Of a stretch of DNA of 47,718 bases, positions 1 to 8,610 are shown one piece after another. The position numbers and the translations under genes were made by a program. Position 1 is the first letter of the stretch. The number at the start of each line of letters is the position of its first letter. Source of the stretch: Acetatifactor muris (lineage in GTDB: Bacteria > Bacillota > Clostridia > Lachnospirales > Lachnospiraceae); the NCBI RefSeq assembly GCF_024623325.1, contig NZ_JANJZD010000036.1, positions 1 to 47,718 on the forward strand, in the 5' to 3' direction. The notes under the pieces were generated by a model. It was given only the letters and a program-made list of their open reading frames with translations. It was not told the origin of the DNA and did no database searches.

Positions 1-5
1 CAGAG

Positions 6-77
6 GTAAAATCCAGCCTCTACGCAGACTTAAGCGCGGTACTTTCGCGCTTTAGTCGAAGTTGAGGCTTAGTTTAC
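6..77. repeat. Long imperfect inverted repeat (hairpin)
   Basis: Three nested paired blocks are visible. GTAAA (6-10) pairs with TTTAC (73-77), AGCCTC (15-20) with GAGGCT (64-69), and ACTTAAGCGCG (28-38) with CGCGCTTTAGT (46-56) with one mismatch. The apical loop is 7 nt and two internal loops separate the blocks. There is no T-run on either side, so it does not look like a simple terminator. It could be a structured RNA, the end of a mobile element, or a recombination hairpin. Its function is unknown. Confidence 0.6.
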
Positions 78-118
78 CGGCGCGTTACCCCGCCGAGGAA
101 AGAGCCTCCGGCCTCCTC

Positions 119-370
119 TGCCGTCCCTTTGCTTTCCCCCTGACTTGCCGCAGGAATCTGGACATTAGCGACAGGCCCCCTGTAAGTCATTGCAGGAAGC
201 TTGGCCTCTGGCGGCAACCCCCTGTCGGTCATCGCGGGAATCACGGCCTCTGGCGGCAACCCCCTGTCGGTCACCGCGGGAATCACGGCCTCTGGCGGCA
301 ACCCCCTGTCGGTCATCGCGGGAATCACGGCCTCTGGCGGCAACCCCCTGTCGGTCATCGCGGGAATCAC
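119..370. repeat. 42-bp tandem repeat array, four clean copies plus decayed copies
   Basis: Four head-to-tail 42-bp units start at 203, 245, 287 and 329 and end at 370. They are nearly identical (T/C differences such as at position 274). A clearly related but diverged unit lies at 161-202, and a weaker one at 119-160. The period is 14 codons and the unit has no stop in several frames of either strand, so overlapping open frames run through it. On the minus strand it reads as repeats of VIPAMTDRGLPPEA, and the diverged copies keep that frame (KLPAMTYRGPVANV, then QIPAASQGESKGTA). It is not CRISPR because there are no spacers. It is either a minisatellite or part of a small repeat protein; the sequence alone does not decide. 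Confidence 0.8.
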
Positions 371-430
371 GAGCTGGCTCAACATCAGTATCCCAGGATT
401 GTGGCTTGCAGAATTTCTTCAAAATAAGGC

Positions 431-459
431 TTGCACATCCCCCTCCACTGTGCTAGAAT
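431..459 (+). promoter_or_regulatory. Sigma-A-type promoter upstream of the glycosyltransferase
   Basis: TTGCAC (431-436) and TAGAAT (454-459) are separated by 17 bp. The predicted transcript would carry a leader of about 250 nt before the start at 716. That leader includes a GGAATTC/GAATTCC inverted repeat near 490-515 and a small GGACA/TGTCC hairpin near 617-631. No known riboswitch was recognised. Confidence 0.5.
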
Positions 460-715
460 CAGTCCAAAGCATAACAATTTCTCACCAGGGGAATTCCTCT
501 CTGCAGAATTCCTGTTCACCGGCCGCTTCCGGGGCACAAGTCAGTCATTTTCGTTTCTTGTCGGAAACTCTATGCTTTTAACTTCAAAACCAAAATGAAA
601 GAGCAGCAGATTTTCGGACAGAATTTGTCCTGTTCTCCTGTGAGAAAAGGAGGACAGCGAAAGAAGAATGGATGTTATTTCAAATATATTACTTAACAGT
701 ACTGGAGGATCTATT

Positions 716-3700
716 ATGCTGTTCATTCACCTGTCTGCACTTTCCGGGATTCTGGTTTTGACATTCTGTTATTGGGGAATGCGCCGGAATCGGGAATATA
801 CCATATCCAAATATCTGCTTTTTTTCTTATTCTTTGCTTCTCTGGGCGTACGGCTGCTGGCGGCTTCTCTGTCAAAAGGCTTCGGTTCCGACACGGCTTG
901 CTTTGCCTCCTGGGCGGACAGAATCTTTCAGACCGGACCTGGCGGTTTCTATTCTCCTGATGTCTTTACGGACTATCCTCCCGGCTATATGTATGTTCTG
1001 TGGATAGTGGGAGCAGTGAGAAGTCTGTTTCGCATAGAGTATTATTCCGCAGCTCATCTCATTCTGCTGAAGCTCCCTGCCATACTGTGCGATATGGTAT
1101 GTGGTCTGTTGATTTTCAGGGAGGCTGTGCACAGGGGCCGAAAGCAGCAGGCGCCTTTCCTCTGTGCTGCCTGGCTTTTCAATCCTGCTGTCATTCTGAA
1201 TTCTTCCGTCTGGGGCCAGGTGGATTCCTGCTTCTCTCTGGCCGTTATTTTTCTGTGTCTGTGTCTTGTCAGAAGAAAACTGCCCTCCGCCTGTGTCGCC
1301 TTCGGCACAGGTCTCCTGATCAAGCCACAGATGCTGCTTTTTGCGCCTCTGCTGGCAGCAGGCATTTTTGATGAGCTGCTTTCCCCGAGTGTCAGAAAAA
1401 TCAGCTCACCCCTCCCATGCACGGACAATGGGAAGCACTTTGCAGAGAAAGAACACTTTGCAGACAGCAAAAAGCTTTCTCTCTGCGGCACGGTCGTGCT
1501 GAAAATGATGCGTTGTCTCCTGCCTGGTCTGGCCGTAATTGTGGGTATGGTACTTTTCTGTCTTCCTTTCGGTCTGGAAAATGTGTGGAAGCAATATTTC
1601 AGCACAGTGGGTTCTTATCCCTATGCGGCAGTGAACGCCTGTAATTTCTGGGGTTTTCTGGGCTTAAACTGGGTCAGTCAGGATACCGTCTTTCTGGGGA
1701 TTCCCTATCGTATACTGGGCGGAGCCGCCATTGCCGCAGTGATTGCTCTGGTACTCCTGATCAGCCTGAAGAATCGCAGAACTTCGGAAAAATATCCCTT
1801 TCTGGGCGCCCTGCTGATCGTTGGTATCTTCATGTTCTCCGTACGTATGCATGAACGTTACCTGTATTCTGCACTGCCGCTTCTGCTCCTTGCCTGGATT
1901 CAGAAGCCGTCGCAGCTTACCTTCTTCAGCTACTGTGGTTTTTCCGTTCTGCATTTTTACAATACTGCATATGTGCTCTTTTTCTATGATCCTGCCAATT
2001 ATGACCGGAAAGCGCCTGTCATTCTGCTGGTTTCCGCAGGCATGCTGGTCTGCACAGGAGTCCTGTGTGCTGCAGCCCGGACGTTTTATGGGACGCCCAA
2101 AAGGCCACAGCCTTTTCAGGTTAAAACCTCCCGGAAAAGAATTCCTCTGAACAGAGCGGATATCTTTGTCATGTTCACAGTTACCTTAATCTATGGTGGT
2201 TTTGCTCTGTATGATCTGGGCGACCGAAAGGCCCCTGGCACAGCCCTTGACCTGACACAGAATCAGTCTCTGACACTGGATTTCGGCGGTGAAGTCCCTG
2301 CTGTATTATCCTATTATATTGCCCCCTGGCACGACAGAACCTTTTCTCTGGAGGGCCAATGGGAATCCTCCGGCCAATGGACATCCCTGGGAGAAATCAC
2401 CCTGCAGAATGTATTCTCCTGGCAGGACATTTTACTGGAGGCCGATGTATCCCGGCTTCGGTTCACACTCACTGAGTCACAGGCTTCGCTGCTGGAATTT
2501 ACTTTTCTGGATGAACAGGGAGAAATCCTTGTTCCGGTCAACGCTTCGGATTATCCTGCGCTGTTCGATGAAGCATCCCTGCATCCCGCAGAAAGCAGCT
2601 TCCGAAACAGTATGTATTTTGACGAAATCTATCATGGGCGCACTGCCTATGAGTTTCTGCACGGGCTCACCTCCTATGAGAATACCCATCCCCCCATGGG
2701 GAAAATTCTCATAGCTCTGGGCGTGGCTCTGTTTGGTATGAACCCTTTTGGCTGGCGGATTGCAGGTGCTCTGCTGGGCATTGTCATGGTGCCGGTTATC
2801 TATCTCTTTGCCCGCCGTCTCCTGAAGGATACTTTGCCTGCAGCTCTGGTCTGTGTGCTGTTTGCCTTTGACTTCATGCATTTTACACAGACCAGGATTG
2901 CCACCATTGATGTATACATTACCTTTTTCGTTCTGCTCATGTATTATTTTATGTACAACTATGCCTGCCTGAGCTTTTATGATATCCCTCTGAAGAAGAC
3001 GCTGCTCCCTCTGGGAGCCTGCGGTATCTGCATGGGCCTGGGCATAGCTTCCAAGTGGACAGGAGTATATGCCGGGTGCGGACTTGCCATAATCTTTTTC
3101 TCTTCACTGTACAGAAGATATCGTGAATATTTTCACGCAAAAAAGAATCCTGACAGCAGCAGCAACGGAATTTCCCACAGACAGATAATCGACAGATTTC
3201 TTCCCTGTGCCGGGAATACCATTTTGTTCTGTCTGGTATTCTTCGTCCTTCTGCCGGCTGTCATCTACCTGCTGTCTTACCTTCCTTTTCAGGATTACGC
3301 GGAAAGAGGACTTCTGGCCAGAATGCTGCATAATCAGACTACCATGTTCGGCTACCACAGCAACCTGGAATCTGTCCATCCCTATTCCTCTGTCTGGTAT
3401 GAATGGCCAATCATCAGGCGCCCCATATGGTATTATTCCCGCATTGTCTCTCAGACCGCGAACGGGGGGCTGCGGGAGGGTATCAGCGCCTTCGGGAATC
3501 CGGCGGTATGGTGGGCCGGTATTCCGGCCTTCTTCCATATGCTTTATCTGTGGGCAAAGAAAAAGGACACCACTGCCGCCTTCCTGGTTACAGGCTATCT
3601 GGCGCAGTATCTGCCCTGGTTCTTCGTGACCCGCGTCACATTTATCTACCACTATTTTCCCAGTGTGGTATTCGTGGTACTGATGATCGGCTACAGCTTT

Positions 3701-3880
3701 ATACAATGGAAAAAGAAGGTTCCCGGACCGGCGTTTTCTGTGGCCATTATCCTGTACGGCGGGGTGGCCCTGGCTCTTTTCGGACTGTTCTATCCTGTGC
3801 TGGCGGGGCAGCCTGTGGAGGCAGCATTTGTGGCTGACTGCCTCAGATGGTTCAAAAGCTGGGTGCTGACTGCCAGCTGA
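716..3880 (+). CDS. Two-part GT-C membrane glycosyltransferase, PMT (GT39) family C-terminal half
   Basis: This multi-spanning protein has two halves. The first has many membrane segments and an early Asp in a loop (GSDTACFASW, Asp about residue 59), followed by a DYPPGYMYVLW motif typical of bacterial mannosyltransferase-like GT-C enzymes. Around residues 490-610 a soluble, probably beta-rich segment interrupts the membrane part. The second half matches the protein O-mannosyltransferase family: FDEIYHGRTAYEF (acidic pair about 636-637), then THPPMGKILIALG and MNPFGWRIAGALLG. The likely reaction is transfer of a sugar from a lipid-phosphate donor to a surface protein or glycan on the outer face of the membrane. 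Start 716 was chosen because GGAGG lies 7 bp upstream; an ATG at 668 with AAAGGAGG 14 bp upstream would add 16 residues. No glycan genes lie nearby, so the substrate cannot be named. Confidence 0.85.
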   Translation: MLFIHLSALSGILVLTFCYWGMRRNREYTISKYLLFFLFFASLGVRLLAASLSKGFGSDTACFASWADRIFQTGPGGFYSPDVFTDYPPGYMYVLWIVGAVRSLFRIEYYSAAHLILLKLPAILCDMVCGLLIFREAVHRGRKQQAPFLCAAWLFNPAVILNSSVWGQVDSCFSLAVIFLCLCLVRRKLPSACVAFGTGLLIKPQMLLFAPLLAAGIFDELLSPSVRKISSPLPCTDNGKHFAEKEHFADSKKLSLCGTVVLKMMRCLLPGLAVIVGMVLFCLPFGLENVWKQYFSTVGSYPYAAVNACNFWGFLGLNWVSQDTVFLGIPYRILGGAAIAAVIALVLLISLKNRRTSEKYPFLGALLIVGIFMFSVRMHERYLYSALPLLLLAWIQKPSQLTFFSYCGFSVLHFYNTAYVLFFYDPANYDRKAPVILLVSAGMLVCTGVLCAAARTFYGTPKRPQPFQVKTSRKRIPLNRADIFVMFTVTLIYGGFALYDLGDRKAPGTALDLTQNQSLTLDFGGEVPAVLSYYIAPWHDRTFSLEGQWESSGQWTSLGEITLQNVFSWQDILLEADVSRLRFTLTESQASLLEFTFLDEQGEILVPVNASDYPALFDEASLHPAESSFRNSMYFDEIYHGRTAYEFLHGLTSYENTHPPMGKILIALGVALFGMNPFGWRIAGALLGIVMVPVIYLFARRLLKDTLPAALVCVLFAFDFMHFTQTRIATIDVYITFFVLLMYYFMYNYACLSFYDIPLKKTLLPLGACGICMGLGIASKWTGVYAGCGLAIIFFSSLYRRYREYFHAKKNPDSSSNGISHRQIIDRFLPCAGNTILFCLVFFVLLPAVIYLLSYLPFQDYAERGLLARMLHNQTTMFGYHSNLESVHPYSSVWYEWPIIRRPIWYYSRIVSQTANGGLREGISAFGNPAVWWAGIPAFFHMLYLWAKKKDTTAAFLVTGYLAQYLPWFFVTRVTFIYHYFPSVVFVVLMIGYSFIQWKKKVPGPAFSVAIILYGGVALALFGLFYPVLAGQPVEAAFVADCLRWFKSWVLTAS

Positions 3881-3887
3881 AATCCGG

Positions 3888-3916
3888 GTCTGCCTTCCCC
3901 GGAACAGGCGGCAGAC
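3888..3916. other. Inverted repeat between convergent genes
   Basis: GTCTGCC (3888-3894) and GGCAGAC (3910-3916) form a perfect 7-bp stem just after the glycosyltransferase stop and before the convergent MATE gene ends. No T-run follows on either strand. A weak bidirectional terminator is possible but not established. Confidence 0.3.
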
Positions 3917-3939
3917 AAAGGCATGGGGCACATTGCGTA

Positions 3940-5331
3940 TTATGTCTCATCATTTTGCCCATGCCTGATGATACGCTTTCTGCTCCATCTCCCGGTCAGA
4001 AGCCAGAGGAAGGATATGATGTAATTGATCGCCCATCCCATGGGAACCGCATACCACACGGCTTCCACCCCCCAGCTCTCCGCAAAGCGGAAGGAGACGA
4101 ACACTCTGATTCCCAGATTGACCAGATTCGCCAGGGTAAATACTCCCACATCACCGGCTCCTTTGAGCACGCCGTCCGTGATGGCTTTTATCCCAATCAA
4201 TACAAAGAAGAAACGGATAAAGGTCAGATAAGTATCTCCTGTGGCAAAGGCTTTGCCCTCCTCAATAAACACGGCGATAATCCGGGTGTGAAACAGGCTC
4301 AGCACAGTCAGGATCAGCAGAGCAAAGCCAAATACAATTGCATAAGCTGTTTTGTACCCTTTTTTCACCCGCTCCGGGTTCCCGGCACCAAGATTCTGAG
4401 CCGTAAAGGTGGACATGGCATTTCCCGTGGCAATCATGGGTACGATACAGATGGATTCAATCCGCATCCCCGAAGTATAACCTGCCAGAACCGAGGAGCC
4501 GAAGCCGTTTACCACAGACTGCACCAGCAGCATTCCAACAGAGACAATGGACTGCTGCAGCATGGAAGGAACAGCGATTTTCACCATGCTTCCCAACATT
4601 TCGGGGCTGTAGAGAATCTTCCTTTCTTTTTCCCCGTTTTGTTCCCGGATTTCTTCTGATTTTATCTCTTCAAACCTGCCCAGCTTCTTCATCAGCAGCA
4701 GAAAAGAAATTACCGCCGACAGACCCTGGGCAATCACTGTGGCTATGGCCACACCTGCCACACCCATATGAAAGGCAAGCACCGTGAGCAGGTCCAGAAA
4801 TACATTCAATATGGAAGAAAAAATCAGCAGATACAGAGGTGTCTTCGAATCTCCCAGCGCATTGAACACCGCCGAAAGCACATTGTACATAAATAAGAAA
4901 GGCAGACCGACAAAATAGATACGCAGATACAGCACGGCATCCGCCAGTATGTTCGGCGGAGTGTTCAAAGCAGTGAGAATCTGCCTGCACATGCCGAATC
5001 CAAATATACCCAGCACCACACTCACCACCGCAAAGCTAAGCAGCGCCGTGTATACGGAAGTCCTCATTCTGCCATATTCTCCGGCCCCCAGATATTGAGA
5101 CGTAATCACCGAAGCACCGATTCCCCCGCCTATGGCAATCATAATGAATACAGTGGTCAGAGAATAGGAAGCTCCCACTGCCGCCAGAGCCGCCTCGCCC
5201 ACACACTGTCCCACGATCATGGAATCCACCATATTGTAAAACTGCTGGAACAGATTTCCCATAATCATGGGCAGTGCGAAGAAAAACAGAGACTTTCCCG
5301 GTGAGTCCTTAAGCATGTCGTACTTTCTCAT
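3940..5331 (-). CDS. MATE family efflux transporter
   Basis: The 463-residue protein has about 12 hydrophobic segments and starts MRKYDMLKDSPGKSLFFFALP, followed by MGNLFQQFYNMVDSMIVGQ, a hallmark of the NorM/DinF-like MATE exporters. The second half repeats the pattern (MLQQSIVSVGMLLVQSVVNG). Such proteins export cationic drugs or metabolites from the cytoplasm in exchange for sodium or protons; the substrate cannot be read from the sequence. Length is typical. A GGGAGGGAG ribosome binding site precedes the start, and a good promoter sits about 65 bp upstream, so it is probably a single-gene unit. Confidence 0.93.
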   Translation of the reverse strand: MRKYDMLKDSPGKSLFFFALPMIMGNLFQQFYNMVDSMIVGQCVGEAALAAVGASYSLTTVFIMIAIGGGIGASVITSQYLGAGEYGRMRTSVYTALLSFAVVSVVLGIFGFGMCRQILTALNTPPNILADAVLYLRIYFVGLPFLFMYNVLSAVFNALGDSKTPLYLLIFSSILNVFLDLLTVLAFHMGVAGVAIATVIAQGLSAVISFLLLMKKLGRFEEIKSEEIREQNGEKERKILYSPEMLGSMVKIAVPSMLQQSIVSVGMLLVQSVVNGFGSSVLAGYTSGMRIESICIVPMIATGNAMSTFTAQNLGAGNPERVKKGYKTAYAIVFGFALLILTVLSLFHTRIIAVFIEEGKAFATGDTYLTFIRFFFVLIGIKAITDGVLKGAGDVGVFTLANLVNLGIRVFVSFRFAESWGVEAVWYAVPMGWAINYIISFLWLLTGRWSRKRIIRHGQNDET

Positions 5332-5393
5332 AATCTCCCTCCCCCAGCTGCATTTACCTCTGTTTTCACAGTTTGACCGTAACAGTCCCGTCT

Positions 5394-5422
5394 ATAATAT
5401 ACCAATGATAAATGCATGTCAA
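5394..5422 (-). promoter_or_regulatory. Promoter of the MATE transporter gene
   Basis: On the minus strand TTGACA (5422-5417) and TATTAT (5399-5394) are separated by 17 bp, close to the sigma-A consensus. The transcript start would be about 55 bp upstream of the ATG at 5331. Confidence 0.7.
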
Positions 5423-5468
5423 GGAGAAAGGCGGCACTGTCATCCGGTGCTCTGTCCTGCGGTTGTCT

Positions 5469-7460
5469 TCAGGCGTTATTCTCCATCTTCCTCACAATTC
5501 TGTAGTATGCCGTGGAAGTCCTCCTGTAGGACAGACTGTACACCAGCGCAAACACCAGACAGCCTCCCACAGAGCAGGCCATCAGCAGACCCGTCTCAAA
5601 GAATCCGATAGCCCCCATCAGCATATACACCATGCGCATCCCCACTGCGGTATGACACATTGCCCCCAACAGCGGCAGGCCAAACACCATGCTGATCTGC
5701 TTTCTGATGGTACGGCGGATTTCTCCGTCCCCCATTCCCACCTGCTGCATAATCTCAAAATTCTTCTGATCTTCAAAGCCTTCTGTTATCTGCTTATAGT
5801 ACATGATGATCAGCAGACAAATCAGGAAAATGGCGCCGAAGAATATCCCTATAAACAGCAGGCCTCCATACATGCTCTCTTGCTCCTCCATCCACTGCCT
5901 GCGGTCCACATATTCGGCAAAATCCGGCAGAGCGGACACCTGTGTCTCAAGTTCCCGGGAAAAAGCATCTATGTCCGCTTTCCTGCCTTCCGGGCAGAAG
6001 CCATATTGATATGACATCTGTTCGAGGCTGTTTATACCAAACAGCGAACTCACCTCCTGCAGCTGCGCCTGGTCTGCAAACACAATACAATAAGTCCACT
6101 CAAACGTGTTGTTGGAATGCTTTTGCCTGATTCTGCTTTCATACAGTTCCTCTTTCACAGCATACTCCATATCTCCGAAAGAAACTGTTTCATTGGCATA
6201 ATCTGCTCCGGAGGAGAAAATCATGACCTCCTTTGGCCGGAGACTTTTCTGTGCATTCTCCAGCAGATTATATTCTTCCACCGTCATCATATATAATTGT
6301 TTCCGCTTTGCATACTCATCGGGAGCTTCTGTCTGAAATGCATCTTCCTTCTGGTATGCTCTTGCCTCCACAAAGGAATACTCCATCTCTTCTTCCAGCA
6401 CTACCCCATGCCTTGCGGCCAGCTCCGCCGTCTCCTGCCGCAGGGCATTTCTGTCCACTTCTCCTCTGCCGAAAAAATTCACTTCAAATTCTCTGTTAAA
6501 ATTCGAGGTCACAATAGATTCCATCCCCAGATAAACTGCCACTGTGCAGACCACAGTGATGATGACCATAGTGGAAAAAACACAGATATTGGACAGACTG
6601 GCAGCATTTTTCTTCATTCGGTAAAGCATCCCTGATACCGTAATAAAATTCTCCGAACGGTAATAAAATCCCTTTCTCTTCTTAAAAAAGCGCAGCACCG
6701 CGATACTGCCTGAGGTAAACAGAAAGTAAGTCCCCAAAATAACCAGGAAAACCGCCAGAAAGAAATTTATAAATATTCCGCTGTCCAGCTTTGCCTCCAT
6801 GGCCATCCGATATCCCAGTATCATGGCAGCCAGCCCCACGATACTCCAGAGTCCAATCCAGCGGGGTTCCCTCTCTCCTTTTCTGGAATCTCCCATCAGC
6901 TCCACGGGATTTGCTCTCCCCACCTGAACCAGATTCACAGACAGGTTCAGTCCCATGATGAAAGCATAGAAAATTACAGTGTCCGCGATTGCCCGGAAGC
7001 TTATGGAAAACTTCACATCCACAGACATTTTCGCCAGATTCAGAAGCAGCAGAAAAATCAGTCGTGAAAATACAAGTCCCAGCCCAATTGCACCCACAAG
7101 CACAATAGCATATATTATCAGACTCTCCCAAAACATCATGATACCGATATGCTTCTTTTCCAGTCCCAGTATGCTGTATAACCCCAGCTCTCTCTTCCGC
7201 CGTTTGATAAGAAAACTGTTGGTATAATAGAGAAAGGGAATCATAATCAGTCCAAGCAGCCCGAAGCCAATCTGTACCAGCATCAATGCATATACCCCTT
7301 TGGGAAGTGTCCGCATGACATCATTCTTCAGAATCAAATCAAATACAAAATAAGTAAACATGGCGAAAATGCCTGCTCCCATGTAAGGGAAATATACAGA
7401 ACCGTTTTTCCGAATATTAGTTGCCGCCATACGAGGCAGAAGTAACATATATTTCTTCAT
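5469..7460 (-). CDS. BceB-type ABC transporter permease (FtsX-like)
   Basis: This 663-residue membrane protein has the BceB layout. A group of N-terminal membrane segments comes first (one short region reads RRKRELGLYSILGLEKKHIG, typical of FtsX domains). A large extracytoplasmic domain of about 200 residues follows, and then a C-terminal block of membrane segments with EGFEDQKNFEIMQQVGMG. In this family the large external domain recognises peptide antibiotics such as bacitracin or lantibiotics and the complex frees lipid-linked cell wall precursors. The ATPase gene ends 17 bp upstream, and AAGGAGTGAGG precedes the ATG, so the two are translated from one message. A Bce-type kinase and regulator lie about 2 kb away. 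Confidence 0.9.
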   Translation of the reverse strand: MKKYMLLLPRMAATNIRKNGSVYFPYMGAGIFAMFTYFVFDLILKNDVMRTLPKGVYALMLVQIGFGLLGLIMIPFLYYTNSFLIKRRKRELGLYSILGLEKKHIGIMMFWESLIIYAIVLVGAIGLGLVFSRLIFLLLLNLAKMSVDVKFSISFRAIADTVIFYAFIMGLNLSVNLVQVGRANPVELMGDSRKGEREPRWIGLWSIVGLAAMILGYRMAMEAKLDSGIFINFFLAVFLVILGTYFLFTSGSIAVLRFFKKRKGFYYRSENFITVSGMLYRMKKNAASLSNICVFSTMVIITVVCTVAVYLGMESIVTSNFNREFEVNFFGRGEVDRNALRQETAELAARHGVVLEEEMEYSFVEARAYQKEDAFQTEAPDEYAKRKQLYMMTVEEYNLLENAQKSLRPKEVMIFSSGADYANETVSFGDMEYAVKEELYESRIRQKHSNNTFEWTYCIVFADQAQLQEVSSLFGINSLEQMSYQYGFCPEGRKADIDAFSRELETQVSALPDFAEYVDRRQWMEEQESMYGGLLFIGIFFGAIFLICLLIIMYYKQITEGFEDQKNFEIMQQVGMGDGEIRRTIRKQISMVFGLPLLGAMCHTAVGMRMVYMLMGAIGFFETGLLMACSVGGCLVFALVYSLSYRRTSTAYYRIVRKMENNA

Positions 7461-7477
7461 TTTTCCTCACTCCTTCT

Positions 7478-8251
7478 TCAATCCTCTGCCGTGTCTGTTT
7501 TTTCCGTATGAAGAATCGTCAGCGTGTCCGATATCTTCCGATACATTTCCTCATCACTGAGTCTGCCCCGATAAATCTGATTAAACACACAGCCATCCTT
7601 GATAAACATCACTCTTCCCGCGCGGCTTGCCGCCTGAATGCTGTGAGTCACCATCAGTATGGTCTGGCCATCCTCATTTACCCGGGCAAAAATGCGCAGC
7701 AGTTTGTCGCTTGCTTTGGAATCCAGCGCCCCGGTTGGCTCGTCGGCCAGCACCAGCTGCGGCCTGGTGATCAGCGCTCTGGCCACCGCTGTGCGCTGCT
7801 TCTGACCGCCGGATACTTCATAGGGATATTTTTCCAGAAGATCCGCAATATCAAGCTTTGCCGCCAGAGGCTTCACTCTTTCCTCCATGCTGTGCCAGTC
7901 ACATCCGGCCAGTACCAGCGGAAGTAAGATATTATCCTTCAGTGACAGCGTATCCAGCAGATTGAAATCCTGGAAGACAAATCCCAGATTATCCCGACGG
8001 AACGCACACAGCTCTTTCTGTCGGATATCCGCCATGTTCTTGCCTGCCAGCGTGACCACCCCGGCAGTAGGTCTGTCCAGAGACGCCATGATGTTCAGAA
8101 GCGTGGTTTTCCCCGAGCCGGACTCTCCCATGATTGCAACATATTCTCCCTGTTCCACAGTAAAATTTACGTTGTCCAGCGCCTGAACTTTATTCCCTCC
8201 CAGGCGGGTGGTATATATTTTTTTCAGATTTCTTACTTCCAGTAATGCCAT
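7478..8251 (-). CDS. BceA-type ABC transporter ATP-binding protein
   Basis: The 257-residue ATPase is of the MacB/BceA/LolD type. Visible motifs are the Walker A GESGSGKTT (residues 42-50), a Q-loop in FVFQDFNLLD, the signature VSGGQ (146-150; the usual first residue is Leu), Walker B LVLADEPTGALD (Asp170-Glu171) and the switch His in VTHSIQ. It powers the adjacent permease in cell-envelope stress resistance. The start is supported by a strong GGAGGAGG site. An inverted repeat with an extended -10 element lies upstream. Confidence 0.95.
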   Translation of the reverse strand: MALLEVRNLKKIYTTRLGGNKVQALDNVNFTVEQGEYVAIMGESGSGKTTLLNIMASLDRPTAGVVTLAGKNMADIRQKELCAFRRDNLGFVFQDFNLLDTLSLKDNILLPLVLAGCDWHSMEERVKPLAAKLDIADLLEKYPYEVSGGQKQRTAVARALITRPQLVLADEPTGALDSKASDKLLRIFARVNEDGQTILMVTHSIQAASRAGRVMFIKDGCVFNQIYRGRLSDEEMYRKISDTLTILHTEKTDTAED

Positions 8252-8353
8252 TTTAAGCCTCCTCCTGCATTTTCGTTTTCTGTCGTTTTACTGCCGGCAC
8301 TGGCCAGATTCTGCCTGAGCTGCCATGCCGGCGACAGCTTTGCTGTAACTGTA

Positions 8354-8362
8354 TCTATAGCA
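8354..8362 (-). promoter_or_regulatory. Extended -10 element for the bceAB operon
   Basis: The minus strand reads TGCTATAGA, an extended -10 (TGnTATAnn). It sits inside a CTGTAT/ATACAG inverted repeat (8349-8367). No good -35 hexamer occurs 17 bp upstream; that position is occupied by the 8371-8399 inverted repeat. This suggests activator-dependent transcription. Confidence 0.4.
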
Positions 8363-8370
8363 TACAGAAA

Positions 8371-8399
8371 AAGATACTTCCCTGCAATCGAAGTGTCTT
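8371..8399. promoter_or_regulatory. Candidate operator for the Bce-type response regulator
   Basis: AAGATACTTC (8371-8380) and GAAGTGTCTT (8390-8399) are 10-bp arms with one mismatch and a 9-bp spacer. They lie about 120 bp upstream of the ATPase gene and overlap where its -35 would be. Bce-type regulators of the OmpR family bind such inverted repeats upstream of their transporter operons. Assignment to the regulator at 11386-12105 is inferred. Confidence 0.5.
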
Positions 8400-8493
8400 A
8401 CATTTTGTGCTTTTAAGCTTACGGTTTTGTAAGGTTGGTTATATTTCCTCTTTTCTTATAATGACAGGAGCACATTTCATGTTAAACAAATGC

Positions 8494-8522
8494 TTTACAC
8501 TTCAGGAAACGATTGCTATAAT
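8494..8522 (+). promoter_or_regulatory. Near-consensus promoter of the 62-residue protein gene
   Basis: TTTACA (8494-8499) and TATAAT (8517-8522) are separated by exactly 17 bp. The downstream part overlaps a palindrome at 8516-8568, so the transcript would begin inside or just before a hairpin. Confidence 0.75.
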
Positions 8523-8568
8523 AATAATAGCTCCTCAAAAAATATTGAGCAGCAATTATTATAATAAG
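8516..8568. repeat. AT-rich imperfect palindrome in the small-gene leader
   Basis: The left arm (8516-8538) and right arm (8545-8568) pair with few mismatches around a loop of about 6 nt. The inner part is GCTCCTCAA against TTGAGCAGC, and the outer part is repeated ATAAT. It begins at the -10 element, so it may act as an operator or as an RNA hairpin at the 5' end of the message. Confidence 0.5.
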
Positions 8569-8610
8569 AAGGATACTTGTAAACCCGATTTTCAGAAAGC
8601 AGGTGAGTAT

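Noticed and set aside
119..370. Possible CRISPR array
   Set aside because: Units are directly contiguous and identical throughout, with no spacers and no cas genes.
62..581. Several overlapping small frames in both strands across the 42-bp repeats
   Set aside because: They arise because the repeat unit has no stops in several frames. None has a clear ribosome binding site, so none is called a gene.
3104..3931. Minus-strand frame opposite the glycosyltransferase C-terminus
   Set aside because: Shadow of the membrane protein; no start signal.
8407..8610. Upstream extension of the 62-residue protein
   Set aside because: The region carries the promoter and palindrome; the ribosome site is at the ATG at 8611.
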